55,040 bases of DNA. Origin: Verrucomicrobiota bacterium (GTDB taxonomy: Bacteria; Verrucomicrobiota; Verrucomicrobiia; Limisphaerales; UBA8199). The stretch spans positions 1 to 55,040 of the forward strand of contig JARKQH010000064.1 in NCBI GenBank assembly GCA_029974925.1, given 5' to 3'. How positions within the stretch are numbered: the first letter of the stretch is position 1; every line of letters starts with the position of its first letter. The notes under the pieces are model-generated. The model was given only the letters and a program-made list of their open reading frames with translations, was not told where the DNA came from and did not search any database. A program made the translations under genes and the position numbers. Shown here piece after piece: positions 16,188 to 26,935 of this stretch.

Positions 16188-17555
16188 GTGGACAGCGGGA
16201 GTTGGAGATGGCTGGGCGGGTTGAGCCGGCGTGTGAATGCGCTGCTGCTCGGGGTGCCGGTTTCGGTCAAGGTGATGGGGATTGCGCTGGGGGTGACCGT
16301 GTTGTTGGGCTCAGGGATGCTCTGGCAGATTCATCGGACCTGGCATGCACACCTGTTGCGCACCCTCGAGGACGAGGGAGCGAAGGCGGCCGGGCGAATT
16401 ATCGGCCACTGCGTTGAGCTGTCGCGAAACGGCACGACCAACGACCTGGCGAAGGAGTTGAGCCACGCGCTGAGGGAATCGCCCGATTGGGTAGATTTGC
16501 GGCTGGAGGACCGGACTGGGGCGGTGTTGGCGGAGGCCGGAGCGGACGGAACCCAAGCGTTGACGATAGGGGTTTCCGAAGTGGTGGTGAACTCGAATGA
16601 TGGGACGTTCCGGCTGCGGGCGGGCCTCAGCCAGGAGCGGGTGAACCACGAGGTGGGCTGGCTGACCCGCCGGCTGGCGCGCATCACGGTTGTGATCGGG
16701 CTCGTGGGACTGCTGGCCGCATGGTGGCTGACGCGGATTTTTGCGCAGCCGATCGAGGAGCTGGTGAATCTCACGCGGGCGGTGAAGGCAGGCCTTTACA
16801 CCACCAAAGCGCCGGTGCGGGCCAATGACGAGGTGGGCGAACTGGCGCGGGCGTTCAACGAAATGACCGCGGCGGTCGCGGAGAAGGAGGCGGGACGCCA
16901 GCATTTGCTGCGGCAGGTGATTCGAGCGGGCGAGGAGGAGCGCAAACGCATCGCGCGGGAGCTGCACGACCACACCGGCCAGGCGTTGACCTCGCAGATT
17001 GCGGCGCTGAGCGCGCTGGAGAGCCAGACGCGGGAGACGGCAGTTCGCGCCCGTCTGGCCGAGGTGCGGCGGCAGGCCGAGCAAACGCTGGCGGAGGTGC
17101 ACGACCTGGCGGTGGCGCTGCGGCCCAGCGTGCTGGATGATGTGGGCCTGAAGGCGGCAATCTGGCGTCACTGCCGCCTGTTCGACCAGCGGTTCGGGGT
17201 GGACACGGTTCTGACCGACCTCGACCTGGGCGATCAACGGCTGCCGCCGGAGGTGGAACTGACCGTTTACCGGGTGGTGCAGGAGGCGCTGACCAATGGC
17301 GTGCGCCACGGGCGCGCCCGCCGCCTGCACGTGCTGCTGCAACGCGTCAAGGCCGGGCTGTTGACCGTGGTTCGGGACGACGGCCAGGGCTTCGACGCCC
17401 GGGACTGGCAGCGGCGCTGCGCCGAGGGCAATCACCTCGGCCTGCTGGGCATCGAGGAGCGCGTGACGCTGGTCGGCGGCTCGTTCTGCGTGGATTCCCA
17501 GCCCGGCAAGGGCACCACCGTGATCGCCGACATCCCCCTGCAGGAGGCCGGATGA
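16188..17555 (+). CDS. Sensor histidine kinase (NarX/DesK-type, HisKA_3) with HAMP
   Basis: This 455-aa membrane kinase has a first transmembrane helix (about 24-45), an extracytoplasmic sensor region (about 46-160) and a second helix (about 165-185). A HAMP domain follows (185-240), then a HisKA_3 dimerisation domain with the phospho-histidine in RIARELHDHTGQAL (near residue 258). The HATPase_c domain has DDGQGFD and GLLGIEERV. It would phosphorylate the NarL-type regulator encoded next, whose ATG overlaps its stop by 4 bp (ATGA), indicating translational coupling. The GTG at 16188 is supported by the promoter immediately upstream. The stimulus is unknown; the sensor region matches nothing I recognise. 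Confidence 0.92.
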   Translation: MDSGSWRWLGGLSRRVNALLLGVPVSVKVMGIALGVTVLLGSGMLWQIHRTWHAHLLRTLEDEGAKAAGRIIGHCVELSRNGTTNDLAKELSHALRESPDWVDLRLEDRTGAVLAEAGADGTQALTIGVSEVVVNSNDGTFRLRAGLSQERVNHEVGWLTRRLARITVVIGLVGLLAAWWLTRIFAQPIEELVNLTRAVKAGLYTTKAPVRANDEVGELARAFNEMTAAVAEKEAGRQHLLRQVIRAGEEERKRIARELHDHTGQALTSQIAALSALESQTRETAVRARLAEVRRQAEQTLAEVHDLAVALRPSVLDDVGLKAAIWRHCRLFDQRFGVDTVLTDLDLGDQRLPPEVELTVYRVVQEALTNGVRHGRARRLHVLLQRVKAGLLTVVRDDGQGFDARDWQRRCAEGNHLGLLGIEERVTLVGGSFCVDSQPGKGTTVIADIPLQEAG

Positions 17556-18178
17556 ACCGCGTGCGCGTTCTGATTGCGGATGACCATGCGCTGGTGCGCT
17601 CGGCGCTCAAGTCGTTGCTCGAGGCGCAGCCCGACCTCGAGGTGGTCGGCGAGGCCGAAAACGGCGCGGCGGCGCTGGAATGCTGCCGCCGCCTGGCCCC
17701 GGACGTGGTGATCATGGACCTGGCCATGCCCGGCCGGGGAGGCATCAACGCCACCGAGGACCTCCGTCGTGAAATACCCGGGACCAAGGTTCTGGTCCTC
17801 ACGATGCACGACGACGACGCCTACCTCCGGCTGGCCCGCCTGGCCGGCGCCGCGGGATTCGTGCTCAAAAAGTCCCTGGCCACCGAGCTCATCCGCGCCA
17901 TTCGCGCCGTGGCCGCCGGCCAGCACTATTTCCCGCCGGCCGATACCGCGCCCCCGCCCCGCTTCCGCGGCGGCCTCCTCGAGCGGATCACGGAGCGGGA
18001 ACGCGAAGTGCTGGCGCTGATTGCGCTGGGCCATACAACCGCGGAAATCAGTGTCAAATTGCGGATCAGTGAAAAGACGGTCGAGAGCCACCGGGCGCAC
18101 ATCATCGAGAAGCTGGGCCTGCGCAGCCGGGCGGAGCTGGTGCGGTTTGCGTTGGAGCACGGGTTGCTGAAGGCCTGA
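17552..18178 (+). CDS. NarL/FixJ-family response regulator
   Basis: This 208-aa regulator has a receiver domain with acidic pocket DD (10-11), phospho-acceptor Asp56 in VVIMDLAMPG and Lys near 105 in VLKKS. A LuxR-type helix-turn-helix follows (about 143-205), with ITEREREVLALIALG and ISEKTVESHRAHI. It should bind DNA when phosphorylated by the kinase encoded directly upstream (4-bp overlap). Targets cannot be deduced. The next gene, a TPR lipoprotein, has its own promoter-like sequence 21 bp after this stop. Confidence 0.95.
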   Translation: MNRVRVLIADDHALVRSALKSLLEAQPDLEVVGEAENGAAALECCRRLAPDVVIMDLAMPGRGGINATEDLRREIPGTKVLVLTMHDDDAYLRLARLAGAAGFVLKKSLATELIRAIRAVAAGQHYFPPADTAPPPRFRGGLLERITEREREVLALIALGHTTAEISVKLRISEKTVESHRAHIIEKLGLRSRAELVRFALEHGLLKA

Positions 18179-18199
18179 CGGGTTTGGGCTGTGCGTTTC

Positions 18200-18228
18200 T
18201 TGACAGCCGGGAGGGCGAGTGTTACCAA
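18200..18228 (+). promoter_or_regulatory. Promoter of the TPR lipoprotein gene, leaderless layout
   Basis: A perfect TTGACA (18200-18205) is followed after 17 bp by TACCAA (18223-18228), a weak -10. Eight bases then lead to the ATG at 18237. The exact -35 box and spacing give this some weight despite the poor -10. Confidence 0.5.
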
Positions 18229-18236
18229 GCCCTTGC

Positions 18237-20123
18237 ATGGCGACCATGACCAAACACGCCGGCATGGGGTTGATCTTCCTGGCCGCGCTGCTGCTCGGGC
18301 TGGCGGGGTGCACCCCGCCCGGACCGCGCGCCTTGTTGAAAGGCCGGGAACTCCTGGAAAAGGGTGACTACGTTCACGCGCTGGCCGAGTTGAAGACGGC
18401 CACGACCCTGCTCCCGACCAACGCGCACGCCTGGAATTACCTCGGCCTGGCCTACCACCACGCGGGACAGCCGGACGAGGCGCAAAAGGCCTACCAGCGG
18501 GCTCTCCGGCTGGACAAGGACCTCGTCGCGGCGCGTTTTAACCTCGGATGCCTCTGGCTGGAGCAGAACCAGCTCGAGTGGGCCAAGGCGGAGCTGGCCG
18601 CTTACACGATGCTCCAGCCGCAGTCGGCGGACGGATTTGTGAAGCTGGGCACGGCGCAATGGCGCCTGCGCGAAGCCGCCGCCGCCGAGAAAAGCTTTCA
18701 GGAGGCCTTGCGGCTCCGGCCCAACGATCCCGAGGCAATCACCGGCGTGGGCCTGGTGCGGCTCCAGCGGGGCCGTGTGGCCGAGGCATCGCAATTGTTT
18801 GCCGAAGCACTCCGGCGGGACCCGGCCTACGCGCCCGCGCGGTTGAACCTGGCGGTCATTGCACACGAGCATTTGAAGGACAAAGCCCTGGCGCTGCAAC
18901 ACTACCGCGCCTATGCCAGCCTGCAGCCGCCCCCCGCCAACCTCGAAGCCATCAAAGCCATCATCAGCCGCCTCGAGCACGAGATGGTTCCTTTGTCCCC
19001 GCCCCCCGCCGCCGGTCCAACCCAGGCGGTCGCCGTTGCCGCGCCGCCCAAGCCGCCAGCCACCGCCGCGCCACCGGCAATGGTGGCCGTTGCCAAGCCT
19101 CCCGCCCCTCCCCCGCCCACGAACACGATAGCGCCAGCAACGCCCAAGTCTCCGCCCCAACCCAGCCCGCGGACCGAACCGCCGCCCAGGGCCGAACCGC
19201 GCCCTGTCGCAGCCAAACCGACCGCGGCGACTTCCACTCCGCCTCCCGTCGTCAAAGCGCCGGTAACCGAAACCGTGCTGCTGGCACCCGAGCCGGTCAT
19301 CAAACCGGGCAGCGATGTCTCCCCGCCCCCAGTCGCCGAACCCGCGCCGACCCGCAAAGCCGGGACGGCCGTCGCCGCCCCGCCGATTGCCACCTCCACC
19401 AACGGCGTTGCCAAACCCGCCCCAAAAAAGAATGTGTTGCAGCGCCTGAACCCCTTGAAGCTCTTGAGTCGGGACCGTAAGCAGCCGGCGCCGCCTTCCT
19501 CCACCCCGGCCACCGAAAGCCTGCCGCCTGCCGTTACAGCCACGCCCGGCCCCAGTGCCGACCGGACCAGCCTCAAGGCCAGCTCGCCGGCACCGGCGCC
19601 CCGCCGGTTCGCCCGCTACGCCTACAAGCATCCACCGCAGCCCTCGCCGGGGGACCGGGCGGAAGCGGAGCGGGCTTTTGCGCAAGGGGTCCAGGCCCAG
19701 CAAGCCAACCGCCTGCCCGAAGCGATTCAGGCCTACCGGCGGGCAATCCAGCTCGATGGAACTTTTTTTGACGCCTGTTACAATTTGGGCCTCGCCGCCA
19801 CCCAGGCGGGCAATCATTCCCTGGCGCTCTACGCCTACGAACAGGCGCTGGCCGCCCGGCCCGAGTCGCTGGACGCGCGGTACAACCTGGCGCTGGTCTT
19901 GCGGCAGACGGGGTATCCCCTCGATGCGGTCGAGGAATTGCAGCGGGTCCTGGCCAAATACCCGAACGAAAGCCGGGCGCATGTGACGCTGGGCAACATC
20001 TATGCCCAGCAACTGGATGACCCCGCCCGGGCGCGGCAGCATTACTTGAAGGCCCTCGAGGCCGACCCCCGAAATCCGCAAGCGGGCGCCATCCGCTACT
20101 GGCTGGCCGATCATCCTCAATGA
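18237..20123 (+). CDS. TPR-repeat lipoprotein with Pro/Ala-rich linker
   Basis: The protein has 628 aa. A signal peptide ends in lipobox LAGC (Cys25), so the mature protein is probably lipid-anchored. TPR repeats fill about 30-230, for example AWNYLGLAYHHAGQPDEAQKA. A Pro/Ala/Thr-rich linker (about 245-460) suggests a flexible spacer across the periplasm. A second TPR block runs from about 480 to 620. TPRs bind proteins, so a scaffold role in the envelope is likely; partners are unknown. I chose the ATG at 18237 because it gives a compact signal peptide and sits 8 bp after a -10-like box; an in-frame upstream start at 18219 is possible. It follows the two-component pair. Confidence 0.87.
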   Translation: MATMTKHAGMGLIFLAALLLGLAGCTPPGPRALLKGRELLEKGDYVHALAELKTATTLLPTNAHAWNYLGLAYHHAGQPDEAQKAYQRALRLDKDLVAARFNLGCLWLEQNQLEWAKAELAAYTMLQPQSADGFVKLGTAQWRLREAAAAEKSFQEALRLRPNDPEAITGVGLVRLQRGRVAEASQLFAEALRRDPAYAPARLNLAVIAHEHLKDKALALQHYRAYASLQPPPANLEAIKAIISRLEHEMVPLSPPPAAGPTQAVAVAAPPKPPATAAPPAMVAVAKPPAPPPPTNTIAPATPKSPPQPSPRTEPPPRAEPRPVAAKPTAATSTPPPVVKAPVTETVLLAPEPVIKPGSDVSPPPVAEPAPTRKAGTAVAAPPIATSTNGVAKPAPKKNVLQRLNPLKLLSRDRKQPAPPSSTPATESLPPAVTATPGPSADRTSLKASSPAPAPRRFARYAYKHPPQPSPGDRAEAERAFAQGVQAQQANRLPEAIQAYRRAIQLDGTFFDACYNLGLAATQAGNHSLALYAYEQALAARPESLDARYNLALVLRQTGYPLDAVEELQRVLAKYPNESRAHVTLGNIYAQQLDDPARARQHYLKALEADPRNPQAGAIRYWLADHPQ

Positions 20124-20175
20124 AGAGGCGGCGGCCGCGGCACGTCGCCCCGCGGCGCGCGCTTCGGTTTCGGGC

Positions 20176-20204
20176 TTCAATTCCCCGCCGGCACACGGTA
20201 TAGC
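20176..20204 (+). promoter_or_regulatory. Possible promoter of the CDF transporter gene
   Basis: TTCAAT (20176-20181), 17 bp, TATAGC (20199-20204), then 10 bases to the ATG at 20215. Both boxes are moderate matches; the layout again predicts a leader of a few bases at most. Confidence 0.35.
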
Positions 20205-20214
20205 TGTCCAAGAA

Positions 20215-21114
20215 ATGACAGGAACACGCCTGAAACGCAGCCTGCGCGCCACCTTCATCGGCCTGACGGTCAACACCCTCCTGGCGGCCGCCAAACTGGT
20301 GGCGGGCATCGTCGGCCATTCGCACGCGCTGGTGGCCGACGCGGTGGAATCCCTGGCCGATGTCTTCAGTTCGCTCATCGTGTGGCGGGGGCTGGTGGTC
20401 GCGGCGGAACCGGCTGACGAAGACCATCCCTATGGCCACGGCAAGGCCGAGCCGATGGCGGCGGCGATGGTCGCGGGCATGCTCCTGGTGGCCGCCGGCT
20501 GGATTCTGATTACCGCCGTGGGCGAAATTCGCGCGCCGCACCAGGCGCCGGAACCCTTCACGCTTTTTGTGCTGGTGGGGGTGATTGTCGTCAAGGAAGG
20601 CTTGTTCCGCTTTGTGCTCAAGGAGGGCGCGAGCGTGGACAGCAGCGCGGTGAAGACCGACGCGTGGCACCACCGCAGCGACGCCATCACCTCCGCGGCG
20701 GCTTTCATCGGCATCAGCATCGCCCTGCTCGGCGGCAGCGGTTATGAGGCGGCCGACGACGTGGCGGCCGCGGTTGCCGCGCTCATCATCGCCTGGAACG
20801 GCTGGCGCCTGCTCCGCCAGGCGCAGCACGAACTGATGGACCGCTCCCCCAGCCAGGAGCTCATCCGCCAGATTCGCCAGCTTGCCGCCGCCGTGCCTCA
20901 GGTCGAGCTGGTGGAAAAGTGTTTTGTCCGCAAGATGGGCTATCACCACTATGTGGACATGCACGTGCACGTGGACCCCGACATGACGGTGGCGCGGTCC
21001 CACCAAATCGCCCACGAGGTCAAGAACGTCATCTGCCAGAAGATCGCCAGCGTTCGGGACGTGCTGGTCCACATCGAACCGGCGAAACCGAAAAGCGACA
21101 GCCATGAAATTTAG
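20215..21114 (+). CDS. Cation diffusion facilitator family transporter
   Basis: This 299-aa protein has the CDF layout: about six membrane helices (residues 10-200) and a cytoplasmic ferredoxin-like C-terminal domain. Metal-site motifs include ALVADAVESLADV (helix 2), DHPYGHGKAE and DAWHHRSDAITS (helix 5). The family exports Zn2+, Fe2+, Mn2+ or Co2+ from cytoplasm using proton antiport; the HxxxD-type site fits Zn2+/Fe2+ exporters, but the metal is inferred. The cytoplasmic domain is His-rich (MGYHHYVDMHVHVD). Its last 11 bp overlap the sulfatase start, so the two are co-transcribed. Confidence 0.93.
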   Translation: MTGTRLKRSLRATFIGLTVNTLLAAAKLVAGIVGHSHALVADAVESLADVFSSLIVWRGLVVAAEPADEDHPYGHGKAEPMAAAMVAGMLLVAAGWILITAVGEIRAPHQAPEPFTLFVLVGVIVVKEGLFRFVLKEGASVDSSAVKTDAWHHRSDAITSAAAFIGISIALLGGSGYEAADDVAAAVAALIIAWNGWRLLRQAQHELMDRSPSQELIRQIRQLAAAVPQVELVEKCFVRKMGYHHYVDMHVHVDPDMTVARSHQIAHEVKNVICQKIASVRDVLVHIEPAKPKSDSHEI

Positions 21115-22564
21115 CTTTCTTCTCCCCGGTTGCTTCGGCTGGGTGGCGGTGGCGCTTCTGCTCCCGGCCGCGGCCGTCCGGGCCGGGCTGGCGCCGGCAC
21201 CCCCCCGGCCCAACATCGTTTTCATTCTCACCGACGACCAGGGATATGGCGACCTGTCCTGCCACGGCAATCCCATCCTGCGAACGCCCAACCTGGACCG
21301 GTTGCATGCCGAAGCGGTGCGGTTCACCGATTTTCACGTTTCGCCCACCTGCGCCCCCACGCGCGCCGCGCTGCTGACCGGACGCCATGAATTCCGCAAC
21401 GGCGTAACCCACACCATTTACGAGCGCGAGCGGCTGTGCCTCGAGGCGGTGACGTTGCCGGAGGTGCTCCGTGTGGCGGGTTATACCACGGGCATCTTCG
21501 GCAAATGGCACTTGGGCGACGAGCCCGAGCGCTGGCCGTCGCGTCGGGGGTTCGACGAGATGTTCATCCACGGCGCGGGGGGAATCGGACAAACCTATCC
21601 CGGTTCGTGCGGGGATGCGCCGGACAACACTTATTTCAACCCGGCCATTCTGCATAACGGCAGGTTCGTGCGCACGGAAGGCTACTGCACGGATGTGTTT
21701 TTTCGCCAGGCCCTGGCCTGGATCGAACAGGTCAAAGGCAGGAAGCCTTTCTATGCGCACATCGCCTTGAACGCCCCTCACGCCCCGCTGCAAGTTCGTC
21801 CCGAGGATGAAGCCCGGTACCAAGGCAAGGTGGCCCCCGACGTGGCCAAATTTTTCGGGATGATCGCCAACATAGACGACAACGTCGGGCTGCTGCTCTC
21901 GCGCCTGGCCGCCTGGGGATTGGAAACCAACACGCTGGTGGTCTTCATGAACGACAATGGCGGCACGGCGGGGGTGAAAGTCTTTAACGCAGGCATGCGG
22001 GGCGCCAAGGGAACCCCCTGGCTGGGAGGCACCCGCGCCGCCTCCTTCTGGCGCTGGCCCGGCGTATTCCAACCCGCCGATTGCGCCGCGTTGACCGCCC
22101 ACATTGATTTCTTCCCAACCCTTGCCGAACTGGCGGGGGCGAAGCTGCAGGAGCGCGTCCGGGCCCAGGTCGAAGGCCGCAGCCTGGTGCCGCTGCTCCG
22201 CAACCCCTCCGCCCCCTGGCCCGACCGAACGCTCTTCACCCACGTCGGCCGCTGGGCGCCAGGGTCGCCCCCGCAAAAGTACGGCCCCTGTGCGGTGCGC
22301 AGCGGGCGCTGGCATCTGGTGCATGAGGCCAAAGCGGCGGCCGGCGCATGGCAGCTCTTCGACCTCAAGGCGGACCCCGGCGAACGGACGGACGTCGCCG
22401 GCGACCACCCGGAAGTCGTGGCGCGGCTCGAGGCGGAGTTCGACCGCTGGTGGGACAGTGTTCAGCCCCAACTGGTGAACGAAAAAGCCGTTGGCCCGGA
22501 GGTCAACCCCTTCAAGAAGCTGTATTGGGAACAGTTCGGCAAGCCGCCGGGGCTCGAGCGCTGA
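21104..22564 (+). CDS. Secreted sulfatase (arylsulfatase A-like, S1 family)
   Basis: This 486-aa protein has an N-terminal signal peptide (hydrophobic 10-27, then AVRAG). The alkaline phosphatase-like fold starts with RPNIVFILTDDQGYGD, whose aspartates bind Ca2+. The activation motif CAPTRAALLTG (Cys83) is the site where cysteine becomes formylglycine. Other family segments are GKWHLG and FMNDNGG. It would hydrolyse sulfate esters, most often on sulfated polysaccharides, as is typical of Verrucomicrobiota and Planctomycetota. The substrate is unknown. It overlaps the CDF gene by 11 bp and meets convergent argG with no gap. No sulfatase-maturating enzyme is in the window. Confidence 0.92.
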   Translation: MKFSFLLPGCFGWVAVALLLPAAAVRAGLAPAPPRPNIVFILTDDQGYGDLSCHGNPILRTPNLDRLHAEAVRFTDFHVSPTCAPTRAALLTGRHEFRNGVTHTIYERERLCLEAVTLPEVLRVAGYTTGIFGKWHLGDEPERWPSRRGFDEMFIHGAGGIGQTYPGSCGDAPDNTYFNPAILHNGRFVRTEGYCTDVFFRQALAWIEQVKGRKPFYAHIALNAPHAPLQVRPEDEARYQGKVAPDVAKFFGMIANIDDNVGLLLSRLAAWGLETNTLVVFMNDNGGTAGVKVFNAGMRGAKGTPWLGGTRAASFWRWPGVFQPADCAALTAHIDFFPTLAELAGAKLQERVRAQVEGRSLVPLLRNPSAPWPDRTLFTHVGRWAPGSPPQKYGPCAVRSGRWHLVHEAKAAAGAWQLFDLKADPGERTDVAGDHPEVVARLEAEFDRWWDSVQPQLVNEKAVGPEVNPFKKLYWEQFGKPPGLER

Positions 22565-23794
<1,230 letters not shown>

Positions 23795-23896
23795 AAAATG
23801 TTCAAATCGTTGCGGCGCATGAAACGCCAAAACCGGCCGGTTGAAAAGCAGAAAACCTGTCTGCGCGGCCGGGTTTCGTGTTATCTTTCCCCGCGT

Positions 23897-25060
23897 ATGA
23901 GTCAATCGCTGGTCTATCTCGACAACAACGCCACCACCCGCGTCGCGCCGGAGGTGCTCGATGCGATGCTGCCTTTTCTCCGCGAACACTGGGGCAATCC
24001 CTCGAGCGCCTACTCCTTCGGCCAGCGGCTCGCGCGCCCCCTGGATGAAGCCCGGCAGCGCGTCGCCGCCTTGGTGAACGCCGAGCCGGGGGAAATCCTG
24101 TTCACCAGTGGCGGAAGCGAGAGCATCAACACAGCCCTCCACAGCGCGGTCATCACGCGACCCGACAAGCGGCATGTCGTCACCACCGCCGTCGAACATT
24201 CCGCCACGCTCAAGTACTGCCAGTTTTTGCAAAAGCGCGGCTTCGACATCACGTTTCTGCCGGTGAGTCCCGCCGGGGAGCTGAACCTCGAGGCGCTCCA
24301 GGAAGCCATCCGGCCCGACACCGCCCTGGTTTCGGTCATGTGGGCGAACAATGAAACCGGCATCCTCTTTCCCATCCGCCAAATCGCCGCGATTTGCCGG
24401 GCCAAGGGCGTTTTATTCCACACCGACGCCGTGCAAGCCGCGGGCAAGCTGCCCCTGGACGTCCAGGAGGCCGGTGTGGATTTTCTCTCCATCGCCGCGC
24501 ACAAGTTTCACGGTCCGAAAGGGGTCGGGGCTCTCTACATCAAACGCCGCACCCGCTTTCAGCCTTATGTCCTGGGTGGCGGCCAGGAACGGGGCCGCCG
24601 GGGCGGCACCGAAAACGTCGCGGGAATTGTCGGCTTTGGGCGCGCGGCGGAGCTGGCGCTCGAAAATTTGCGGGAAATGGAGGGACGGATTCGGAAGCTG
24701 CGCGATGACCTGGAGGGCGGTCTCCTGCGCGCCATTTCCGGCAGCTCGCTCAACGGGGCGTGCGAGCCCCGCCTGCCCAACACCTCCAACCTCGCTTTTG
24801 AGGGCGTCGAGGCGGAAGGCGTCTTGATGCTGCTGGACCAGGCCGGAATCTGCGCCTCGAGCGGTTCGGCCTGCACGACGGGCTCGCTGGAGCCTTCTCA
24901 CGTGCTGGTCGCGATGGGCTGCAGTCCGGCCCGCGCGCGCGGCAGCCTCCGGTTCAGCCTGGGGCGCTACAACTCCGCTGACGACATCCGGCGGGTTCTC
25001 GACTCGATGCCGGCCATCATTTCCCGTTTGCGCGCTCATGCGGTTCCCACCGAGGCCTGA
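23897..25060 (+). CDS. Cysteine desulfurase (NifS/IscS family)
   Basis: This 387-aa PLP enzyme removes sulfur from cysteine for Fe-S clusters or tRNA thiolation. Motifs: YLDNNATT (7-14), the PLP lysine in [12 protein letters not shown] (Lys203), the Arg/Thr phosphate-binding segment RGGTEN, and the catalytic cysteine in [10 protein letters not shown] (Cys326). The short active-site loop makes it class I. No iscU or iscA gene lies next to it, so its exact pathway is open. I chose the ATG at 23897 because homology starts there; upstream in-frame sequence is non-homologous. A -10-like TTATCT ends 10 bases before the start. Confidence 0.94.
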   Translation: MSQSLVYLDNNATTRVAPEVLDAMLPFLREHWGNPSSAYSFGQRLARPLDEARQRVAALVNAEPGEILFTSGGSESINTALHSAVITRPDKRHVVTTAVEHSATLKYCQFLQKRGFDITFLPVSPAGELNLEALQEAIRPDTALVSVMWANNETGILFPIRQIAAICRAKGVLFHTDAVQAAGKLPLDVQEAGVDFLSIAAHKFHGPKGVGALYIKRRTRFQPYVLGGGQERGRRGGTENVAGIVGFGRAAELALENLREMEGRIRKLRDDLEGGLLRAISGSSLNGACEPRLPNTSNLAFEGVEAEGVLMLLDQAGICASSGSACTTGSLEPSHVLVAMGCSPARARGSLRFSLGRYNSADDIRRVLDSMPAIISRLRAHAVPTEA

Positions 25061-25121
25061 AGGCCGCCCGCTGCGGTGGGTCGAAGCTTGAGTTTTGGCT
25101 GCCGCCAGCCATGCTGCCGCC

Positions 25122-26036
25122 ATGAGAGACACAAGGTTTGCAACCCGATTGGGCAGCCTTTGCCTGGCTGCGGCTTTGGCGCTCTGGGGAACCGGCTGCG
25201 CCACCCCCGCCGCCTCTGGCAAGTCCTCGCGCACCGCCCCGCTGCGCGGAACGTTTGGCACCTATGACGCCGCGCCGCGCCAGGCGGACGGACGGGTGGA
25301 TGTCGAGCGCCTGATTCGGGAACTCGAGGTTCTGCGAGCCAATACCTACAACTGGCTGATCTGGCACGCCTCCACGGATTGGGAGGACCTCCACCGGTTC
25401 CTGCCGCTCGCCCGCCAAAAGCAAATCCGCGTCTGGGTCACCTTGGTGCCGCCCTCGGAGTCGCCGCCCCGGACCAGGAACTATTCCGAGCCCTTCCGGC
25501 TGGATTACGCAAAATGGGCGGCTGAGATCGCCCAGTTGAGCCTGCGCGAGCCCAACCTGGTGGCTTGGAGCCTGGACGATTTTTCGCACAACACGCGCAC
25601 GTTCACCCCCGCCTACCTCCGGGCGGTGCTGGAGGCCGCCCGCCAGATCAATCCCAAGCTGGCCTTCGTCCCCTGCTGTTACTACCGGCATGTCACGCCG
25701 TCCTTCGCGGAGACGTATCGCCCGTGGCTGGACGGCGTGTTGTTCCCCTACCGGAACGAGTCCGGCGAAATGAACCTCCAGAACAGCAGCGCGGTCGAGA
25801 GCGAAGTCTCACGCCTCAAGGAACTGTTCGGCCCGACGGTGCCGGTTTTTGTTGATGTCTATGCCACCAAACACTCGCGTCTGAATGATTCGACGCCGCA
25901 GTACGTGCGGGAGGTGATGTCCGCGGCCCGGCGCTGCGCCGACGGCGTGCTGGTCTATTGCCACCAGAACGAGGCCGCGAGCCCGGAAAAACACGGCGTG
26001 ATTAAAGCGCTGTTCCACGAATGGTCCCGGCCATGA
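25122..26036 (+). CDS. Lipoprotein, putative TIM-barrel glycosidase-like, unknown function
   Basis: This 304-aa protein has a lipoprotein signal ending in WGTGC (Cys26). The mature part resembles a (beta/alpha)8 barrel. Alternating segments such as TYNWLIWHAST, IRVWVTLVPPSE, VAWSLDDF, KLAFVPCCYYRH, DGVLFPYRNE and GVLVYCHQNE each look like a beta strand carrying polar residues at its end, as in DUF4434-like hydrolases. Which acids are catalytic is unclear. The ATG at 25122 gives a typical lipoprotein signal. It lies 61 bp after the desulfurase and converges on the UbiA gene. An exported glycan-active enzyme would fit the organism, but that is a guess from fold-like patterns only. Confidence 0.7.
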   Translation: MRDTRFATRLGSLCLAAALALWGTGCATPAASGKSSRTAPLRGTFGTYDAAPRQADGRVDVERLIRELEVLRANTYNWLIWHASTDWEDLHRFLPLARQKQIRVWVTLVPPSESPPRTRNYSEPFRLDYAKWAAEIAQLSLREPNLVAWSLDDFSHNTRTFTPAYLRAVLEAARQINPKLAFVPCCYYRHVTPSFAETYRPWLDGVLFPYRNESGEMNLQNSSAVESEVSRLKELFGPTVPVFVDVYATKHSRLNDSTPQYVREVMSAARRCADGVLVYCHQNEAASPEKHGVIKALFHEWSRP

Positions 26037-26047
26037 TATGCAGTCCT

Positions 26048-26935
26048 TCAGGCCCGTGATGCAGGGGAGGGCCCGGCCGCCGGTCCCAACCGCGGCGCGG
26101 CCGCCTGCAGCGCCAGGGTGGCCAACAGCAGCGCGATCAGCACAAAGTGCAGCTCCCGCGGCGCGTGAGCCACGGCCAGCCAGTCGGCCACGATGATCCC
26201 GGCCAGCAGGCCCGGCGCACTTCGAGCCGGTTCCTGCGGGCGGGTCCAAATTCCCTGGCGCAGGCTGCGAACCACCCACAAGACCAGCACCAGGGACAGA
26301 ATCAGCGCCGCCTCGCGATAGCCCCCGCTATTGAGAATCAGCGCCAGGGCGACCGGAACTCCCAGCAACGCCGCCGCCCAGGGCAAGGCCGGGTTGGACT
26401 TGGGCTGGAGACGGGGCAGCCAGGCGGCCCCTGCCGCGTAGCAGCCCGCGGCCAGGCCACTCCAGATGGCCCAGCCGGTGAGTCCCCGAACTGCCACCGA
26501 GGCGCCCAGCAAATAGAGCAGCAACCGGCAGAAGCCCCACACCAGCGGCGTCAACGCGAACCAGCGGTGCAAGGCGTTGAACAGAATGACGGTGGCAACC
26601 AGAACCAGGCCCGCCACCGCGGTCGCCGGCCGCTGCCACACGCAGAGCAGCGCCCCCGCCACCAGAAACCCAATGCCCCACGTCCACACGGCCTTTCGAC
26701 TGACCACACCGGACGGAATCGGGCGATCCGGCTGGTGCTCCTGGTCGAATTCCGCATCGAAGGCGTCATTGAGGAAACAGCCCCCCAGGAAAATCAGCGT
26801 GACGCCCGCCAGCAAAACCGGAACCACGTCCGAATGGCCGCCCCCGCCCAGCCACCACCCGGCCAGGCAGTTTGACCAGACCCCCGGCAACAAGGAGGGC
26901 CGGCTGAGGGTCGCGATGGCCCGCAACACGGACAT
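26048..26935 (-). CDS. UbiA-family prenyltransferase
   Basis: This 295-aa protein is almost entirely hydrophobic, with eight or nine predicted helices. The first aspartate-rich motif, NDAFDAEFDQEHQPDRPIPSG (from about residue 56), has the NDxxDxxxD pattern that binds prenyl diphosphate through Mg2+. UbiA enzymes attach prenyl chains to quinone head groups, heme or sugars. The diverged second motif does not tell which, and no quinone or heme genes lie nearby. Its LPGVWSN start resembles bacterial relatives of unknown substrate that accompany sugar metabolism. I chose the ATG at 26935, directly before the first helix. Confidence 0.85.
   Translation of the reverse strand: MSVLRAIATLSRPSLLPGVWSNCLAGWWLGGGGHSDVVPVLLAGVTLIFLGGCFLNDAFDAEFDQEHQPDRPIPSGVVSRKAVWTWGIGFLVAGALLCVWQRPATAVAGLVLVATVILFNALHRWFALTPLVWGFCRLLLYLLGASVAVRGLTGWAIWSGLAAGCYAAGAAWLPRLQPKSNPALPWAAALLGVPVALALILNSGGYREAALILSLVLVLWVVRSLRQGIWTRPQEPARSAPGLLAGIIVADWLAVAHAPRELHFVLIALLLATLALQAAAPRLGPAAGPSPASRA

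Noticed and set aside
15866-16417. A 183-codon plus-strand frame beginning with a hydrophobic stretch
   Set aside because: It runs through the divergent promoter region into the kinase gene in another frame; after the first 45 residues it is shadow-like.
18222-20378. A 718-codon open frame on the minus strand
   Set aside because: It is the mirror of the TPR lipoprotein; the Gly/Arg-rich middle reflects the proline-rich linker read backwards.
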